64,000 nt of DNA from Chitinispirillales bacterium (GCA_031254105.1 JAIRVB010000027.1:1-64000); one strand, 5' to 3'. Positions 16,764 to 25,790 are shown, numbered from the stretch's first letter. Translations and numbers: made by a program. Notes: a model not told the origin generated them from the sequence alone.

Positions 16764-19163
16764 ATGGATTATAAATATCTCAGAAGTATGTACATTCGCT
16801 ACCTTCGCTATTTTCTCGCAAAGGATGGGGCGACTGCCACTACTTACGATAAGTTCATGGCGCTATGCTATGCGGTAAGAAATGAACTTGTAGACCGCTG
16901 GATTAATACGCAGAGAAACTATGCTGACCGCCGCAGGGTTTACTTTCTATCGATGGAGTATGTTTTCGGCAAGAGTCTTTACAAAAACATGGTTAACCTT
17001 GGGATTGAAGAAGCGCTCACGAGCGCGATAAGTTCGCTTGGGGTTTCAGTTGAGGAGCTTTTTGGTAAAGAGGAAGATTTTGATCTTGGTAACGGCGGCA
17101 AGGGTATGGTTGCGGCTTGCATGCTTGAATCAATGGCTGCATTAGGAATACCGGCGATGGCTTACGGTTTAAGATATGATTACGCTCAGTTCAAACAGGA
17201 GATAAAAAACGGGGTGCAGATTGAGCATCCCAATGACTGGCTGCATAAAGGGCACCCATGGGAGATTGTGCGTCCGGAATATGAGTGTGTTGTAAAATTT
17301 GCCGGCAGTTGCCGCCGTGTAGATGAGAATAAGCCTCTTGGGCCTTATAAGTGGGAGAACGCTGAAGAGGTGCACGCGATTCCTTATGATGTACCTGTTG
17401 TGGGATACAGAAATGAGACTGTAAACACACTGCGTTTGTGGTCGGCCCGGCCTTCAGAGGAGTTTCTGCCCGATTACTTTAACCATAACGATTACGTGAG
17501 AGCGTGTGAGGAGAAATCACATAGCGGGCTGCTGACAAAGGTTTTATTTCCTGAGGAGGATGTAAAGCGTGCTCATGACTTGCGAATCCGTCAGCAATAT
17601 TTCTTTGTGAGCGCTGTCATCCAGGACATTGTCAGACGCCACAAGAAGAACCGCAGGGATATTCTTGAACTTGATAAAAAAATCGCGATACAGCTTACAG
17701 GCAGCCGCTGCGCTCTTGCTATTCCTGAGATGATGCGTATACTTGTTGACCAGGAGGGGGTTGAGTGGCCGAAAGCTTGGGATATGACAAAAAATATCTT
17801 TTCATATACGAGCAGCGCTGTACGCCGGGATCATATAGAAACCTGGCCGGTGTATAAACTGGAGCAGACGCTTCCCCGCATCATGCAGGTGATATACGAT
17901 ATAAACCAACAGCATCTTGATACTCTTCGGGAGCAGCATGGACATAACACCGATCTTGTGCGCAGCCTCTCTTTAATTGAGGAGGGTGAAGTAAAGAGAA
18001 TTCGTTTGGCGGATATGGCTATTCTTGGCGCAAGCTTTGTAAACGGGGTATCTGCGGCTCAGACCGAGCTGCTCAAAAAGCTCGTCTTCCCAACGTATTA
18101 TGCGCAGTATCCGGATAAATTTATTAATAATACAAGCGGCGCGTCACACAGAAGCTGGCTCATGTGTGCCAATAAGCCTCTCTCAACTCTTATAACCCGT
18201 ACTATAGGGGATGGATGGATAAGGGAACCCGCTCAGCTTGAAAAACTAGAAAAGTTTACTACAGATCAGCGCCTTTTAAGGGAGCTTTACAGTGTAAAAA
18301 CCAAGGCTAAGGCGGTTCTTTGCCGCGCCCTGAAAGATGAGCTTGGGGTTTCAGTTGACAGCAACATGTTTTTTGATGTTCAGAGCAGAACGATTCATAC
18401 TTCTAACCGTCATTTTCTGCATATTTTGCACATTATGCACCGTTACCTTTTAGTAAAGAGCGGCGTGACTCTTAGTTATCCGCGGGTTCATATTTTCGCG
18501 GGGAAAGCGTCTCCGTCCGATTTTCTGGCAAAGCAGATAATTCATCTTATCAATATAGCGGCGAATCTTATAAATAGTGATCCTGTGGCAAGGGAGCAGA
18601 TGCGTGTGGTGTTTATCCCAAATTTTGGGGTGAACTGGGCTGAGAGGCTTGTGTGCGCCGCGGATCTTTCGGAGCAGATATCAGCCGCGACTTTGGAATC
18701 TTCCGGCACTTTTAATATGAAGTACGCTTTTAACGGATCTCTTACAATAGCAAGCCGCAGCGGTTCCAATATTGAAATGATTAAAAAAATTGGCGAAGAG
18801 AATGTGTTTTCGTTTGGCAAACCAGCTGATGAGCTTTTAGGGTTAACCAACTATAACCCTGGCGGAGTCATCTCTTCCGATGAGCGGCTTCGCAATATCT
18901 TTGCTTTGCTTGATTCTTATCTGCCAACTCTTCCCGATGGCAACTACATCTATCCTTTGCTTTCATCGCTTCGAGATTCCGACCGCCGGTTTGTGCTTCT
19001 TGATTTTTCAGATTATGTCAAGAATCAGCAGATGATAGATGAACTTTACCAGGATCGGGTTTTATGGGGAAAGAAGAGTTTACTTAATATAGCGGGAGCC
19101 GGGTGGTTTTCAAGTGACCGGACAGTAAACGAATTCTCAACATCCGTCTGGAAAATTTTATGA
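16764..19163 (+). CDS. Degenerate glycogen/alpha-glucan phosphorylase homologue
   Basis: A 799-residue protein homologous along its length to glycogen phosphorylase (GT35). The PLP lysine is kept (ESSGTFNMK, Lys653), but many invariant active-site elements are changed. The phosphate loop GNGGLGR reads GNGGKGM (109-115); the NDTHP motif carrying the glucose-binding His is TGSRC (312-316); and the KRIHEYK motif supplying phosphate-contacting Arg and Lys reads RTIHTSN (542-548). NKTNGITPRRW is NNTSGASHRSW. It is therefore probably not an ordinary phosphorylase; a sensing or regulatory role is inferred. The stop overlaps the start of the enzyme I gene (ATGA), implying translational coupling. Confidence 0.85.
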   Translation: MDYKYLRSMYIRYLRYFLAKDGATATTYDKFMALCYAVRNELVDRWINTQRNYADRRRVYFLSMEYVFGKSLYKNMVNLGIEEALTSAISSLGVSVEELFGKEEDFDLGNGGKGMVAACMLESMAALGIPAMAYGLRYDYAQFKQEIKNGVQIEHPNDWLHKGHPWEIVRPEYECVVKFAGSCRRVDENKPLGPYKWENAEEVHAIPYDVPVVGYRNETVNTLRLWSARPSEEFLPDYFNHNDYVRACEEKSHSGLLTKVLFPEEDVKRAHDLRIRQQYFFVSAVIQDIVRRHKKNRRDILELDKKIAIQLTGSRCALAIPEMMRILVDQEGVEWPKAWDMTKNIFSYTSSAVRRDHIETWPVYKLEQTLPRIMQVIYDINQQHLDTLREQHGHNTDLVRSLSLIEEGEVKRIRLADMAILGASFVNGVSAAQTELLKKLVFPTYYAQYPDKFINNTSGASHRSWLMCANKPLSTLITRTIGDGWIREPAQLEKLEKFTTDQRLLRELYSVKTKAKAVLCRALKDELGVSVDSNMFFDVQSRTIHTSNRHFLHILHIMHRYLLVKSGVTLSYPRVHIFAGKASPSDFLAKQIIHLINIAANLINSDPVAREQMRVVFIPNFGVNWAERLVCAADLSEQISAATLESSGTFNMKYAFNGSLTIASRSGSNIEMIKKIGEENVFSFGKPADELLGLTNYNPGGVISSDERLRNIFALLDSYLPTLPDGNYIYPLLSSLRDSDRRFVLLDFSDYVKNQQMIDELYQDRVLWGKKSLLNIAGAGWFSSDRTVNEFSTSVWKIL

Positions 19164-20920
19164 AAAAAGAGCATGAACTTAGCGGTGAATCGGTTGTAAG
19201 CGGCTGGGGTTTGGGAAAAGCGTTTTTCATTGGCAGAACGGTCCAGCAGCAGGAGACCACTGCTGTTTCTATTTCCCGCGATGATGTGGGAAATGAGATA
19301 ATGCTCTTTAACGATATCCGGGACCGGGCCAAGAAAGATTATCATAAAATGATCAAGGGGCTTGGAAGCGGCAATTCGGTAGACACTTCCATACTTAACA
19401 TATACGAACACATCCTCGATGATCCCGCATTTATCGGTCAGGTTGTTGAAACTGTCTCTTCAAGGCTTTTTGATCTTGAAACCTCCATAAGGTTTGTTTC
19501 AAATGATTTTGTAAAGCGTTTTGAGTCTGCGGGCACCTCTTATTTTAAAGAGCGTTCGAGCGATATGGTGGAGGTTTGCGAAAAGCTTGTCTCTTATCTG
19601 CATAGAGATGAGGGACGCGCTAAAACATTTGTCGGCCCTGTTGTACTCGTGATTCTTCGTACATTTATCCCTACCGATATACTTGCCTATGACCGTTCCA
19701 AAATAGCCGGCGTTATTACAACAAGCGGCGGTAAAACCTCTCACGCGGCTATTCTTGCCCGTTCATATAACATTCCGGTAATATCCGGCGTACGCGGCAT
19801 CTCAGATCATATCAAGCCCGGCGATGAGGTTCTTGTTGACGCAGACAAGGGCAGGGTGCATATACGCCCTGTTTCGTTGTTAGTAAGTTCCTATAAGCGT
19901 CAAACGCACAGGGAAGAGATTTACAGAGAACTTAAGGCGAAGTGGAACAGGCCTGTCTACACACGCGATGGAATACATATTGAAGTGATGGCCAACATAT
20001 CGCTGCCTGAGGATGTCAAGGAAGCGGTTGAAAACGGCGCTGACGGGATTGGGCTTGTCCGCACCGAATACCTATTGTCAAACCGTAAGGAGATGCCTTC
20101 GAAGAGCAATCACAGCGGTTATTATGACGCGATTCTTAACAGTTCCAAAGGCAAACACTGCACCATACGTTTAATGGATATAGGCGGAGACAAGATTCCT
20201 CAGTTTTTTGAGATGCCCGCTGAGTTTAATCCTTTTATGGGGTGGCGCGCCATAAGAATCTTTCTTGAACGCAAAGAAATTTTTGAGACTCAGGTAAGCG
20301 CTATCCTTAAGTCGGGCGCAGGGTTTGACTACTCTATAATGATCCCTATGGTTACTACTCTTCAGGAGTGGGTAGAGGCCAAAAGTTTTATAAGAGAGGT
20401 TGCGACCAAGCTTGGCATGAAAATGCCCCGCTGCGGAGTTCTCTTTGAGGTGCCGCTTGCGATACTTGAGATGAATACTTTCATGAAAGAGATAGACTTC
20501 GCGTCTATCGGAACCAATGATCTTATACAGTACCTCAGCGCAGCAGACCGCAACAACTCAAAAGTCAACTACCTGTATAATCCGGTTGAGCCGGCGTTTT
20601 TAAGAATTATCCGCACCGCGATAAAGTGCGCAAACGACAACGGAAAGCCGCTTTCGATCTGCGGTGAAATGGCCGGAAATCCGCAGCATACCGTGCTTTT
20701 AGCCGGTCTTGGGCTGCGACGTTTCAGCGTGATCCCCCGCAGTATCCCTTTAATAAAGGAGATACTTGCAAATATAAGTTTCGCTGAAGCCGCGGAAAGC
20801 ATCTCTCACATTGATGCTATTGAGTCAACAGAGGATATGATGCAGTGGCTTAAAAATCTGAACCGAAGGCATTTGGGGAATTTGATGGATAGGATTCCGT
20901 ATATAGAAACGGTCATTTAA
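19160..20920 (+). CDS. ptsI: Phosphoenolpyruvate-protein phosphotransferase (PTS enzyme I)
   Basis: A 586-residue enzyme I, which transfers phosphate from PEP to HPr. The phosphohistidine is His195 in GGKTSHAAILARS. The PEP-binding TIM barrel retains its key motifs: GLVRTEYLL, RLMDIGGDK, NPFMGWRAIR, SIGTNDLIQY and CGEMAGNPQ with the catalytic Cys. All appear intact, unlike the upstream phosphorylase homologue with which it overlaps by four bases. No HPr or EII gene is in the window, so the phosphate acceptor lies elsewhere. A PtsP-like regulatory enzyme I is less likely because there is no N-terminal GAF domain. Confidence 0.9.
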   Translation: MKKEHELSGESVVSGWGLGKAFFIGRTVQQQETTAVSISRDDVGNEIMLFNDIRDRAKKDYHKMIKGLGSGNSVDTSILNIYEHILDDPAFIGQVVETVSSRLFDLETSIRFVSNDFVKRFESAGTSYFKERSSDMVEVCEKLVSYLHRDEGRAKTFVGPVVLVILRTFIPTDILAYDRSKIAGVITTSGGKTSHAAILARSYNIPVISGVRGISDHIKPGDEVLVDADKGRVHIRPVSLLVSSYKRQTHREEIYRELKAKWNRPVYTRDGIHIEVMANISLPEDVKEAVENGADGIGLVRTEYLLSNRKEMPSKSNHSGYYDAILNSSKGKHCTIRLMDIGGDKIPQFFEMPAEFNPFMGWRAIRIFLERKEIFETQVSAILKSGAGFDYSIMIPMVTTLQEWVEAKSFIREVATKLGMKMPRCGVLFEVPLAILEMNTFMKEIDFASIGTNDLIQYLSAADRNNSKVNYLYNPVEPAFLRIIRTAIKCANDNGKPLSICGEMAGNPQHTVLLAGLGLRRFSVIPRSIPLIKEILANISFAEAAESISHIDAIESTEDMMQWLKNLNRRHLGNLMDRIPYIETVI

Positions 20921-20922
20921 AA

Positions 20923-21019
20923 CAAGATTATAATATATAAATAGAAGCCACAGATACAAATTATAGATTGTGTTATTTCGGTGTTTTTCCATATTTGTAA
21001 TTTGTACATTATAATCTTG
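20923..21019. terminator. Inverted repeat between convergent ptsI and folE
   Basis: The arms CAAGATTATAAT (20923-20934) and ATTATAATCTTG (21008-21019) are perfect 12-base inverted copies bounding the whole gap between the convergent genes; weaker internal arms (ATACAAATTATAG / TATTTGTAATTTGTA) reinforce the fold. Likely a shared bidirectional 3'-end structure, AT-rich and without a GC stem. Confidence 0.5.
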
Positions 21020-21022
21020 CTT

Positions 21023-21568
21023 TTATGCCTGCCCAATAAGCCTCAAGAATTCCATCCGCGTGGCATTCTCCTCTCTAAAGCTGCCGAGCATCGCAGATGT
21101 CAGCATTTTTGAGTTCTGCTTTGAAACTCCGCGCATCATCATGCACAGGTGTTGTGATTCTATAACCACTCCAACGCCTTCAGCTTTTATCGGTTCCATA
21201 ATAGAGGCCGCGATCTGCTGTGTGAGACGTTCCTGAATTTGCAGGCGCCTGGCGAAACAATCAACAAGGCGCGCAAGCTTGCTTACTCCGTATACGCGAT
21301 TTTGGGCGATATAACCGATATGGCATTTGCCGAAAAAGGGAAGCATGTGGTGTTCGCACATACTGTAAATTTCTATATCTCTCACAATGATCATATGATT
21401 ACATTCTTCTGTAAATATAGCGCTGCTGAGAATCTCTTCAGGATTCTGTTTATATCCCTGGGTAAGGTATTCCAACGCCTTTGATACTCTTTTTGGTGTG
21501 TCAACAAGCCCTTCACGCTGCGGGTCTTCACCGAGATGTTTTAGAATTTTTTTTATTTCATCTTCCAT
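21023..21568 (-). CDS. folE: GTP cyclohydrolase I
   Basis: A 181-residue type I GTP cyclohydrolase, first enzyme of tetrahydrofolate (and queuosine-precursor) synthesis, converting GTP to dihydroneopterin triphosphate. The zinc Cys and His residues are in [18 protein letters not shown], the second zinc Cys is in [11 protein letters not shown], and [18 protein letters not shown] supplies the substrate pocket. Full-length and well conserved. tgt at 48800 also belongs to the queuosine pathway but is far away. Confidence 0.96.
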   Translation of the reverse strand: MEDEIKKILKHLGEDPQREGLVDTPKRVSKALEYLTQGYKQNPEEILSSAIFTEECNHMIIVRDIEIYSMCEHHMLPFFGKCHIGYIAQNRVYGVSKLARLVDCFARRLQIQERLTQQIAASIMEPIKAEGVGVVIESQHLCMMMRGVSKQNSKMLTSAMLGSFREENATRMEFLRLIGQA

Positions 21569-21666
21569 CTTGTTTGAACCTGACTAAATAAGGTTTAAGA
21601 AAGCAAATTAGAATGTACAAAGCAAATAAAATAATGAAAGTGACCTTAAATTATATTTAAAATATA

Positions 21667-21762
21667 TAATGCAGAATGCGGGAATAAGTAATACTGGAAT
21701 AATAACGCGGGATGTAGAATGCGAAAATAAAAAAATCATTTCTGCACTCTGAATTATTATTT
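21667..21762. repeat. Degenerate copy of dispersed AT-rich repeat
   Basis: Contains ATGCAGAATGCGGGAATAAG, TAGAATGCGAAAATAAA and the inverted ATTTCTGCACTCTGAATTAT, i.e. opposed units of the family seen at 29638-29762. It lies in the divergent gap between folE and the following gene. Confidence 0.55.
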
Positions 21763-21783
21763 AATAAGAACAGGAGAAGACGG

Positions 21784-22773
21784 GTGAACAGGATTCAATA
21801 CAAAAGAAAAAGCACATCTTTTACTAAAGCAATAATTTTTCTTGCTGCGTTAATTATGATGTGGATTATCTATCAGGGGTTAAACAGGTCTGGGCTTCCC
21901 CAGGGGATAGCGTCACTTATAAACGCTGATTTTGAAAACTTCCGCGATCTTGAAGAGTTTAGCGCTGAGCGAACTGAGGAGGTTCAAAAGCAGATAGCGG
22001 GTTTTTGGCTTTTTAGCGAAGGGGATGAGAAAAACGATCCTGTATCAAAAAGGGAGTATCTTGAAATTATTGATAATGGTATTATATGGCATGTCAAGCA
22101 GTGGTTTCTTAACGACCCGGCGGGAGGACGCCATGTAATAACCAATATAGTGCATGGATTTGTAAAACCTTTTTCCTATAGTCAGGACGGGAGCGTTTAT
22201 GTTTGCGAGACCCGTATCATACGCCAAGCGTTTATTGCGGGTAAAGATACTTGCTACGGCGCAAGTCAGCAGGACGAGATTTGGCAGGTGTATAGGAAAG
22301 ATGGAGTGCTTACTGTCAATCAAAGAGAATATACTCCATACAATGGTGAGCTGTCACAGTTTTTTCCTGATGGGGATTATCTTGACTTGGTTGACAAAGT
22401 TACAATCAGCAGATGTCCGGCGGCTGCCTCACTCGCATTTTTCGCCAGGCGAATGCTTGCGGAGTCTTTTGTAGAACTGCCGGCCTCTGCCAGAACAAAA
22501 TCGGTTGAGTCTCTGATTGCAGTCTACTACAAACCACTCGTGTTTGATGAGCTTGTCAGGCGCTACGACCCGAGAGCTGTTCCCGATGAGATGGATTTGC
22601 AGTTTACGCTCACAGGAAAGGGGAGTATTACTAATCTGAAGAACCGCTCCGCAAAGATCATTACCAAACGTTTTGATGATGTGGCGGTAGCGGATATTGA
22701 GAGGTGGCTGTTTCCTTCGTGCGCGGATAAGAAGGAGGGGCAGAGGGTTGAGATAACGGTTAAGGTAAGATAA
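21784..22773 (+). CDS. Uncharacterised membrane-anchored protein
   Basis: A 329-residue protein starting at GTG with AGGAGAAG five bases upstream. Residues ~16-34 (AIIFLAALIMMWIIYQGL) form a single N-terminal membrane anchor; the remainder is soluble, presumably periplasmic. A segment IIDNGIIWHVKQWFL and later ETRIIRQAFIAGKD suggest a lipocalin-like or calycin-like beta domain that reports on a small ligand, but I do not recognise a family. No operon partners are adjacent. Confidence 0.6.
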   Translation: MNRIQYKRKSTSFTKAIIFLAALIMMWIIYQGLNRSGLPQGIASLINADFENFRDLEEFSAERTEEVQKQIAGFWLFSEGDEKNDPVSKREYLEIIDNGIIWHVKQWFLNDPAGGRHVITNIVHGFVKPFSYSQDGSVYVCETRIIRQAFIAGKDTCYGASQQDEIWQVYRKDGVLTVNQREYTPYNGELSQFFPDGDYLDLVDKVTISRCPAAASLAFFARRMLAESFVELPASARTKSVESLIAVYYKPLVFDELVRRYDPRAVPDEMDLQFTLTGKGSITNLKNRSAKIITKRFDDVAVADIERWLFPSCADKKEGQRVEITVKVR

Positions 22774-23152
22774 TTATCATTCATTGAATACCCAAATAGC
22801 CTTGTAATGTTTGGTTTATAATAATGTCAATCAAGCTGTAGATGGATTTGAATTCCCCTTGAAAAAGAAACACTAAGCATCCGCCGGCTTGAGGAAAACC
22901 TTGCCTGGAGCCATGGGATAAATTTCCCCATATTGTAAGCTTCTCACAGAACGGATCATTAACGATTATTGTTCTGCCTTCTATAATCACTTGATTCTAA
23001 ATACGTTACCCTTGGATGGCTGCTTATCGCAAATTTGGAACAAGCTTTGCATATATTTCTGCCGCAGAGAGTGACGGATGGGTTTAGATCAATCACCGTA
23101 AAAATTGCAAAAGTTGTCTGTTGCCATAAAACATTTCACCGGGGAGGCCCTC
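22774..23152. other. Intergenic region carrying a sigma-54 promoter
   Basis: A 379-base gap. Apart from the promoter at 23035-23051 and the ribosome site of the flagellin-like gene, it contains a short minus-strand open frame (22781-22990, 69 codons, GTG start) that I could not support as a gene. Confidence 0.4.
23035..23051 (+). promoter_or_regulatory. Near-consensus sigma-54 (-24/-12) promoter
   Basis: TTGGAACAAGCTTTGCA matches the RpoN consensus TTGGCACRNNNYTTGCW at all but one defined position, with GG and GC in the correct ten-base spacing. It predicts a transcript starting near 23062, about 90 bases before the flagellin-like gene. Sigma-54 control is common for flagellar genes. Confidence 0.65.
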
Positions 23153-23347
23153 ATGGGTACCAATCACAATATGGAAACCACAGCATCAATTATTAAGGCT
23201 GCGGAAGATGCCTTGAATGAGACTAACGCCATCTTGCAAAAGATGTATGAAATGGCGGTACAGGTTGCTAACGATGTTGGTACCGATGCTGACAGATACG
23301 AGATCCTCTCTGAAATGGCGTCTCAGGCGATGCTTGTTAACGTATAG
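23153..23347 (+). CDS. Flagellin D1-helix-like mini-protein
   Basis: A 64-residue protein from ATG 23153, preceded by GGGGAGG at good spacing. Residues ~18-60 (AEDALNETNAILQKMYEMAV, then QVANDVGTDADRYEILSE) closely follow the conserved helix of flagellin D1, where canonical flagellins have AEGALNEINNNLQRVRELAV and SDSDR. The first ~15 residues (MGTNHNMETTAS) are unrelated to flagellin and the D0, D2 and C-terminal parts are absent. A strong ribosome site and an upstream sigma-54 promoter suggest it is expressed; a domain relic is the alternative. It converges on pdxA, overlapping its 3' end by 11 bases. Confidence 0.65.
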   Translation: MGTNHNMETTASIIKAAEDALNETNAILQKMYEMAVQVANDVGTDADRYEILSEMASQAMLVNV

Positions 23348-24347
23348 TCCGGCAGTTGCGTACTATTTTGGAAGCAGCGTCAATAGCAGACAGAAGGCTT
23401 GCGGGGGAGGGGTGAGAGCTTTTATCCTTCCCCCATGCTTTATCAAAAGCGGTTCCGTGGCCTACTGATGTTCTTATTATTGGCAGTCCTACGGTTATGT
23501 TTACCCCATGTTCAAAATCGCGTGATTTTAAAGCAACGAATCCATGGTCGTGCAGCATCGCCACTACGCCGTTAAATTCACCCTTAAAGGAGCGGTTAAA
23601 TACAGTATCAGGCGGATAGGGCCCGGAAACATTTATCCCTTCAATGCGCGCTTGTTCAATGGCGGGATTTATCTCAGTTATTTCTTCATTGCCAAAGAGG
23701 CCGTTTTCTCCCGCGTGAGGATTCAGCCCTGCTACAGCGAGGCGGGGCGGATCTATCCCTAGACTCTTTAATGAGCGGTTAAGAAGCCGTATCTGCTTTA
23801 AGACCCGCTCCTTTGAGATAAGTTCTAACGCGCGGCGCAACGAAACATGTGTTGTTACATGGGCCACAGCTACATTGTCAAGCAAAAATACCATTGAGTA
23901 GTCGTTTGTTCCGGTTTTATCGGCAAAAATTTCAGTATGCCCCGGATAATTGATCCCTGCAAGTTTTAGTGATTCCTTGGAGACCGGATTTGTTATTACC
24001 GCCGCCGCTTTTTTATCCATCGCAAATGAGATAGCTTCTGTAATATAGCGGTATGCAGCTTTACCGCACTCTGCCTGAGGAATGCCCGGGGTGAACTGAG
24101 ATGTGCTGGTTTCATTCATATCAAGCACGTTTATTGATTCGCGGTCTGTTTTCTGTATATCATTAACAGATTTGAAAACAGGGGAAAATCCGCATGTCTG
24201 CGCAGCCTTTTGTAAAACTTCCAGATCACCGATTATCACAATACGGCAGGGAAGCTGCTGCGGTTGTGAAAGCGCGCTTACGGCGATTTGGGGCCCTATA
24301 CCAGCAGGGTCTCCCATTGTGAGGATAAATATTGGGGCAGAGTCCAT
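23337..24347 (-). CDS. pdxA: 4-hydroxythreonine-4-phosphate dehydrogenase
   Basis: A 336-residue PdxA, which oxidises 4-phosphohydroxy-L-threonine in the DXP-dependent pyridoxal phosphate pathway. Motifs include MGDPAGIGPQIAV at the N terminus, metal-binding histidines in PGHTEIFA, VTTHVSLR and LHDHGF, and SVGHGTAFDKAWG near the C terminus. The pathway uses DXP, whose synthase (dxs) is also in this window. The start ATG lacks a clear ribosome site; a tandem repeat lies just upstream. Confidence 0.95.
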   Translation of the reverse strand: MDSAPIFILTMGDPAGIGPQIAVSALSQPQQLPCRIVIIGDLEVLQKAAQTCGFSPVFKSVNDIQKTDRESINVLDMNETSTSQFTPGIPQAECGKAAYRYITEAISFAMDKKAAAVITNPVSKESLKLAGINYPGHTEIFADKTGTNDYSMVFLLDNVAVAHVTTHVSLRRALELISKERVLKQIRLLNRSLKSLGIDPPRLAVAGLNPHAGENGLFGNEEITEINPAIEQARIEGINVSGPYPPDTVFNRSFKGEFNGVVAMLHDHGFVALKSRDFEHGVNITVGLPIIRTSVGHGTAFDKAWGKDKSSHPSPASLLSAIDAASKIVRNCRTIR

Positions 24348-24357
24348 AAGAGTAAAT

Positions 24358-24384
24358 TACAATGTACAATGTACAATGTACAAA
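24358..24384. repeat. 7-bp tandem repeat upstream of pdxA
   Basis: About 3.7 copies of TACAATG, starting 11 bases before the pdxA start codon on the pdxA leader side, where a ribosome site would be expected. Confidence 0.7.
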
Positions 24385-24524
24385 TAAAATCAATAGTGAA
24401 AATGATTTGCGGGGGCAGCCAGCGGTTGTCCGCTTAACCATCCGGCGAGGAATACCGTGAGAAGCGGTCTGCGGCCGTCCATTTTTCATCATACCGCATT
24501 TCATGTAAAGTGGAACTGCCGCCG

Positions 24525-24600
24525 GACTGTGTCAAAACTTAAAACATACAGTTTGACAAATGCGCCATTTAAGCAAAAAATCGTTACTTTTGACACAGTC
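24525..24600. mobile_element. 76-bp MITE-like element with 13-bp inverted ends
   Basis: Perfect terminal inverted repeats GACTGTGTCAAAA and TTTTGACACAGTC, an end sequence seen in several IS families, bound a 50-base AT-rich interior with no coding capacity. TGCCGC occurs both two bases before and immediately after the element, a possible target duplication. The remainder of 24348-24746 holds only the pdxA tandem repeat and no gene. Confidence 0.6.
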
Positions 24601-24746
24601 TGCCGCTAACCGCTCCTGCGGTAGGTTTTTGTAATTGCCCGTGCGGCTTGCATAACTACGCAACATGGACATTGATATCCACAGGCATCTCAATAATCGG
24701 TGCCAAAAAATTAAACATTTATCCGCGTGATACCGATAATATTATT

Positions 24747-24932
24747 ATGAATATGTTAAAGATAGATATGATCAATCAGGCGCTCAACCGGTACAGGAAA
24801 ATCTTTCCCTGCGGAGATAAGGCGGAGTTTTCTGATTGTTTTACGGTTGACAGCGGTAAGCTTCTCTTCTGGTTTAACACTGAGGATAAAACTACGCATG
24901 TTATGGCTGTTGCTTTACCGCGCAATGGGTAG
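24747..24932 (+). CDS. Small conserved-looking hypothetical protein
   Basis: A 61-residue protein from ATG 24747 (MNMLKIDMINQALNRYRKIF); the open frame extends upstream to 24648 but that part overlaps no ribosome site and looks non-coding. The residues CGDKAEFSDCF and LLFWFNTEDKTTHVMAV give a compact alpha/beta pattern. Function unknown. It converges on the membrane protein gene at 24945. Confidence 0.45.
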   Translation: MNMLKIDMINQALNRYRKIFPCGDKAEFSDCFTVDSGKLLFWFNTEDKTTHVMAVALPRNG

Positions 24933-24944
24933 CGGTCAATACGC

Positions 24945-25790
24945 CTATGGGTAATAGCTGATAATGAAAAATGCGGTGGTCATACAGGCCAAAGCCGCAC
25001 ATAATCCCGCAAGCAGATAGTTTTCAAAAAATGTGTTTTTCTGTTTCCCCGCCGGAGCTTCAAGCAGACTTTTCAGATGGAATATTTCGGTAATAAAATA
25101 TGCGGTCAAAGCAAAAAACATGCTGCAAAAGCCCCAGATCAAAGTTATTAAGAGTGTAGATTCCCAGAAAATGAGCGCTGTGGCTGCATTGAACAGGGCT
25201 GTGGCGGCGGTGACTCTTAAAACTACAGGCAGATTTTTTATGCGCACCTTTTGCAGGGTGTTAGAACGTCTGGCAGCGTTTAGCAGCAGCTGTTTATCGG
25301 ATTCGTTTACGGTAAAATTGTTATTTTTCTCCATATTTTTGAATATATTTTCGACCATGCCGCATGCGCCGCGTACATGAAGAGGAACAGATAATGTATT
25401 ATTGGATGACTTGAGAATAATCCATCTTCTAATTAACGGGATTTTGTACAGGCGTACGCCGGTTATCTCCGCGAAGGGCAGGGTGTCAGTTATTCCTTTT
25501 ACGCCTTTTTTCACGATTTTCTCTTTTTCGATGATAACCGCTTTAAACTTTGAATTAAAACGGGCATTTTTGTAAAAAACCAGCGAGAAAATGAGAAAAG
25601 TTGTAAAATAGGCCGCCGATTTAATCAGCGGAAGAGAGAGTATTCCGGTAAAATAGTAGTAGTAGGCAGTGATTGTCCAAAGTGTTACAAGAGTGGGGCT
25701 GAAAAATAGAAATATCGCCAATTCCACTCCAAAGGAGCGGTCAAAGTAACCGTATGCGCGGATCTGTTCCATTATATGCAAGTCACCCAT
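24945..25790 (-). CDS. PH-like membrane protein
   Basis: A 281-residue protein with four hydrophobic segments: two near residues 22-75 and two near 195-275. The middle (about 80-160) has the pattern of a bacterial PH-like domain, with VIIEKEKIVKKGV, ITDTLPFAEITGVRLYKIP and WIILKSSNNTLSVPLH. Such bPH membrane proteins are of unknown role, often linked to envelope stress. The N-terminal Met (MGDLHI) could be replaced by the Met at residue 7. No partner gene is adjacent. Confidence 0.55.
   Translation of the reverse strand: MGDLHIMEQIRAYGYFDRSFGVELAIFLFFSPTLVTLWTITAYYYYFTGILSLPLIKSAAYFTTFLIFSLVFYKNARFNSKFKAVIIEKEKIVKKGVKGITDTLPFAEITGVRLYKIPLIRRWIILKSSNNTLSVPLHVRGACGMVENIFKNMEKNNNFTVNESDKQLLLNAARRSNTLQKVRIKNLPVVLRVTAATALFNAATALIFWESTLLITLIWGFCSMFFALTAYFITEIFHLKSLLEAPAGKQKNTFFENYLLAGLCAALACMTTAFFIISYYP

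Noticed and set aside
22781-22990. 69-codon minus-strand frame upstream of the flagellin-like gene
   Set aside because: GTG start, no ribosome site, no recognisable domain; lies next to a gene on the opposite strand. Not supported.
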